Source of the DNA: an uncultured Bacilli bacterium
GTDB taxonomy: Bacteria; Bacillota_I; Bacilli_A; RF39; UBA660
Assembly: GCA_944372315.1 (NCBI GenBank)
Contig: CALVYX010000002.1
Span: 1-9,688 of the forward strand
Length of the DNA: 9,688 nt
Reading direction: 5' to 3'
In this document: positions 8,038 to 9,688 of the stretch, piece after piece
Numbering within the stretch: position 1 is the first letter of the stretch
Layout: the number at the start of each line of letters is the position of its first letter
Program-made: the position numbers and the translations under genes
Notes under the pieces: model-generated
Databases searched by the model: none
What the model was told of the DNA's origin: nothing
The model's input: the letters and a program-made list of their open reading frames with translations, nothing else

Positions 8038-8872
8038 ATACTAAATCTATTTTGTCTAATCTAATAATATATTTTTGATTCTTACAACAAAAATCAATAA
8101 ATCCATATAAATCTACTTTTTTTAATTCTTTTTCGATCGGATATTTTTCAAAATCAAATGCTATTTGATCACGCATCATATAACTTACTAATTCTTCCTT
8201 TTCAGCTCCTAAATACATTAGCCAATAAGGATATAATTGTCGTTTTAATAAACGAAGGTTTTTAAATCCTTCATTATATTTACTAATTCCCGTTATTTTA
8301 GTATGAAGTTCATTAGTAATAGCTAAATCAATAATAGCCGCTACTATTTCACGATTTTCTTTTTGATGTGACCCTATTTCATATTTTACTAAAGTGTAAA
8401 TAATACGCATTAAAGCTTTTAGTCCATCTTCTTTATCATTAAGTTTTCCCCAAGATATATTTCTTTTTGGATTACTTCCCATAAATTCTACTGTATCAAG
8501 TGATGGATGAATCACTAAAATATGATAAGTATCTTTTATAGGAAACCTTATAATATTTTTTAACTCTTCATTAATTTTCTTTTGATGTTCATCCCAAAAC
8601 TTCATAAGGAAACGACGATGTTTATCGGTTTCTTTCTTTAACTTTTTAAAAACTTCGGTATCAAATACATAAGTATAAATCGTATCATCATCCGGTATAA
8701 AATCATCATTATACTTTAATATTTCAATATTTTCTTTTTCTAGTTTCATATATTGTTTCGGATAATTTTGCCATAGTTTTTCTTTTAAATTTTGTACTTC
8801 TTCTGAAAAAGAAGGTTTAAATAACAAATTCCATGCTAAAAGATAATCATTAGTTAAGAATTCTATATTCAT
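8036..8872 (-). CDS. Unrecognised 278-residue protein upstream of polC
   Basis: I do not recognise a family. The protein is soluble-looking, rich in Lys, Glu, Ile and aromatic residues, with no signal peptide or membrane helix. It appears to have an N-terminal helical part (1-60), a charged helical segment (about 78-107, HRRFLMKFWDEHQKKINEEL), a short beta-like stretch (TYHILVIHP) and a helical C-terminal half. No catalytic motif stands out; NELH in the C-terminal half is not a HExxH metal site. The start is well supported: AAGGTGAT lies just before the ATG, and an extended -10 promoter lies upstream. Only 35 bp separate it from polC on the same strand, so the two are probably co-transcribed. 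The usual polC neighbours of Bacilli (proS, rseP, rimP) are not seen here. Confidence 0.85.
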   Translation of the reverse strand: MNIEFLTNDYLLAWNLLFKPSFSEEVQNLKEKLWQNYPKQYMKLEKENIEILKYNDDFIPDDDTIYTYVFDTEVFKKLKKETDKHRRFLMKFWDEHQKKINEELKNIIRFPIKDTYHILVIHPSLDTVEFMGSNPKRNISWGKLNDKEDGLKALMRIIYTLVKYEIGSHQKENREIVAAIIDLAITNELHTKITGISKYNEGFKNLRLLKRQLYPYWLMYLGAEKEELVSYMMRDQIAFDFEKYPIEKELKKVDLYGFIDFCCKNQKYIIRLDKIDLV

Positions 8873-8902
8873 AAGATCACCTTCCTTATTTCTATTACTT
8901 TA

Positions 8903-8931
8903 ACTATATCATATGTCAGAACTTTTTTAAA
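8903..8931 (-). promoter_or_regulatory. Extended -10 promoter for the 278-aa gene and polC
   Basis: Minus-strand TTTAAA (8926-8931), 17 bases, then TATAGT (8903-8908) preceded by TGA, giving TGATATAGT as an extended -10. The predicted RNA start is about 25 bases before the ATG at 8872 and leaves room for the AAGGTGAT ribosome site. Confidence 0.6.
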
Positions 8932-8999
8932 TATTTTTAAGTGCTTTTAATAAGAAAAAAAATTAAATATATTGCAAATTCATTTAGATATAATATGAT

Positions 9000-9042
9000 T
9001 AATGAAATAATTAAAAGAACAAATAATTTAATTATTTCATTA
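9000..9042. repeat. Perfect AT-rich inverted repeat, 16-bp arms
   Basis: Arms at 9000-9015 and 9027-9042 are exact reverse complements around an 11-base loop; the first arm reads TAATGAAATAATTAAA. It lies between the DGR-like remnant and the promoter of the 278-aa gene. It could form a hairpin in RNA from either strand or a cruciform. It has no clear T-run and no obvious gene to serve, so its role is unknown. Confidence 0.8.
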
Positions 9043-9043
9043 T

Positions 9044-9065
9044 AAAAGAATGATTTCCATCATTC
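9044..9065 (-). terminator. Probable terminator after the DGR-like remnant
   Basis: Minus strand: GAATGAT, loop GGAA, ATCATTC (9048-9065), followed by TTTTAT. Seven perfect pairs with a tetraloop and a short T-run. It would end the transcript that carries the template-like repeat and the small broken gene. The stretch 9066-9140 shows no gene. Confidence 0.5.
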
Positions 9066-9140
9066 CTTATTATCAATTCATTTATCAAATATATTGTTCA
9101 CTGAAACTATTGACCCTTCTATTCACTTTTTTCTAATTTT

Positions 9141-9319
9141 TCAAATATTTTTTAACTTTTTGTCAATATTTTCTTTATTAACATTTGCTTTAATCGTTAA
9201 TTCTACTAAAAAATATAAGTTTTCTTCTAATTTAATTTTAATCCAATGTCCTTCTTAATATATTGTTCCATATACATGTTTAAACTTTTAATTTTATTTA
9301 ATAATAGAAATTCTTGCAT
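9141..9319 (-). pseudogene. avd: Small frameshifted gene resembling DGR accessory protein Avd
   Basis: Starts at ATG 9317-9319 behind a strong Shine-Dalgarno (TAAGGAGG, 9323-9330), spaced as in pyk. The first frame gives 30 residues beginning MQEFLLLNKIKSLNMYMEQY and stops at TAG 9227-9229. Adding one A to the A4 run (9236-9239, T on the plus strand) restores a frame that continues LKIKLEENLYFLVEL, then TIKANVNKENI, to TGA at 9141-9143. The pattern (N-terminal helix, then a Leu/Glu helix ending in an AN-containing turn) resembles the first half of Avd four-helix-bundle proteins of diversity-generating retroelements. Avd normally binds the reverse transcriptase and its RNA and is about 110-130 residues; this one stops near 60. 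It lies directly after the template-like repeat, which is why I favour Avd over another short four-helix protein. The family call is from memory of the pattern, not a search. Confidence 0.5.
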
Positions 9320-9498
9320 ATACCTCCTTATATAAAAGAAAAGTAAATGCACTTTCGAATATAAATTATATACCACTAACACATTTACTTCTTACTTCCT
9401 ATTTAGCCTATGGCAAGGATAATACTGACATCGATAAGAATCATTTCACCATAACAATATATTTGTCATAAACTCTTCCATAATTTGAAGAAATTCCA
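9320..9498 (-). other. Structured spacer between template-like repeat and avd remnant
   Basis: Non-coding stretch of about 180 bases downstream of the template on the minus strand. It contains a 9-bp inverted repeat, AAGTAAATG (9341-9349) and CATTTACTT (9382-9390), enclosing an AT-rich loop. On the minus strand it also holds a perfect TATAAT (9365-9370) without a good -35 box. In the studied Bordetella DGR, about 140 nt of RNA downstream of the template are needed for cDNA priming and Avd binding; the length and position here would fit that role, by inference. Confidence 0.35.
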
Positions 9499-9603
9499 AG
9501 GGCGAGCCCCGTTACTGTTGTTCACGTTGTTGCCCGTCAAGTTCCCGTCCGAATTAACGTTCCACTCGTTAGCGTTAGAACCATTGAAGTTCCTAGGGGA
9601 CAT
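9499..9603 (-). repeat. Template-repeat-like segment of a diversity-generating retroelement
   Basis: On the minus strand this GC-richer island reads as a run of codons in which ten of 33 are AAC and two AAT. It starts MSPRNFNGSNANEWNVNSDG, continues NLTGNNVNNSNGARP and ends in GGGGCTCGCCC. DGR template repeats are rich in AAC because adenines are the mutated positions, and the matching variable repeat encodes the end of a C-type-lectin or FGE-like target protein, often finishing in GVRP or similar. The AAC preference stands out because the genome otherwise favours AAT. An ATG at 9601-9603 opens this frame for 45 codons (stop TGA 9466-9468), but TAA lies in frame just upstream, so this is not the end of a long target gene. 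That argues for template rather than variable repeat. Exact ends cannot be set without the variable repeat. Confidence 0.72.
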
Positions 9604-9612
9604 TTTATAGCA
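9604..9612 (-). promoter_or_regulatory. Extended -10 element at the start of the template-like repeat
   Basis: Minus-strand TGCTATAAA, five of six at the -10 plus the TG extension. No good -35 is seen at the expected distance. RNA would begin near 9597, at the 5' end of the repeat, so it could make a dedicated template RNA. Confidence 0.35.
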
Positions 9613-9644
9613 TTACCCTATATTTACTTTGTCCTAACTTCCCG

Positions 9645-9670
9645 CCAGTGGCAAAGGGTTTTGCCACTGG
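9645..9670. repeat. GC-rich hairpin, 11-bp stem, tetraloop
   Basis: CCAGTGGCAAA (9645-9655), loop GGGT (9656-9659), TTTGCCACTGG (9660-9670): a perfect stem. It lies 41 bp upstream of the template-like repeat on the minus strand. DGR target genes often carry a hairpin or cruciform just after the variable repeat that promotes retrohoming; on that reading the target gene would end near or beyond 9688. The loop is not the GRNA loop described for the best-studied cases. An alternative is a plus-strand terminator, since TTTTG follows on that strand. Confidence 0.6.
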
Positions 9671-9688
9671 TTTTGTCAGATTCTAGAT

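Noticed and set aside
9100..9150. Plus-strand promoter from TTGACC at about 9110
   Set aside because: No acceptable -10 box follows at 16-18 bases and no plus-strand gene lies downstream.
9466..9603. A 45-residue minus-strand ORF covering the template-like repeat, taken as a real small protein
   Set aside because: No convincing ribosome site precedes the ATG, which lies directly on the -10 element. The composition is explained by a DGR template keeping the reading frame of its target.
8873..9688. CRISPR array, tRNA or rRNA gene in the gene-poor right part
   Set aside because: No regularly spaced direct repeats, no cloverleaf or T-loop signature and no conserved rRNA sequence were seen.

Overview
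The window is AT-rich DNA from a low-GC Gram-positive bacterium (Bacillota/Bacilli). It encodes a PolC-type replicative polymerase, its genes end in TAA, Trp is encoded by TGG (so TGA is not reassigned), and its promoters and Shine-Dalgarno sites are sigma-A and GGTGAT-like. The style of the genes and of PolC suggests an uncultured gut lineage near the Bacilli/RF39 branch; that placement is inference.

Left part (1-3390): a non-coding edge with hairpins, then pyruvate kinase (pyk, minus) and a TtcA-type PP-loop tRNA thiolase (minus). The thiolase start is best placed at 2508. An alpha/beta hydrolase (plus) diverges from the thiolase through an 82-bp gap holding two overlapping promoters. The hydrolase converges on polC, and the two share a bidirectional terminator that contains or abuts both stop codons.

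Middle (3390-8872): polC (minus), preceded on the same strand by an unrecognised 278-residue gene with a good promoter. polC is interrupted by one in-frame TAA at 5262-5264. Both halves are otherwise intact and in the same frame, and no conventional start codon would let the second half recover the conserved GSRGSVGSS motif. This is a recent nonsense mutation, a sequence error or an unusual readthrough or split arrangement of an essential gene.

Right part (8873-9688) holds no long ORF but is not empty. On the minus strand it reads: GC-rich hairpin with an 11-bp stem (9645-9670), extended -10 promoter, a template-repeat-like segment (about 9499-9603) with ten AAC codons encoding an Asn-studded peptide ending NNSNGARP, a structured spacer, then a small gene with a strong Shine-Dalgarno whose frame is broken by one base and whose protein resembles the start of an Avd four-helix-bundle protein. 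This is the layout of a diversity-generating retroelement (DGR). No reverse transcriptase follows, so it is a decayed DGR, or an orphan template served in trans by a reverse transcriptase and target gene beyond the right edge. I consider this the most interesting content of the window.
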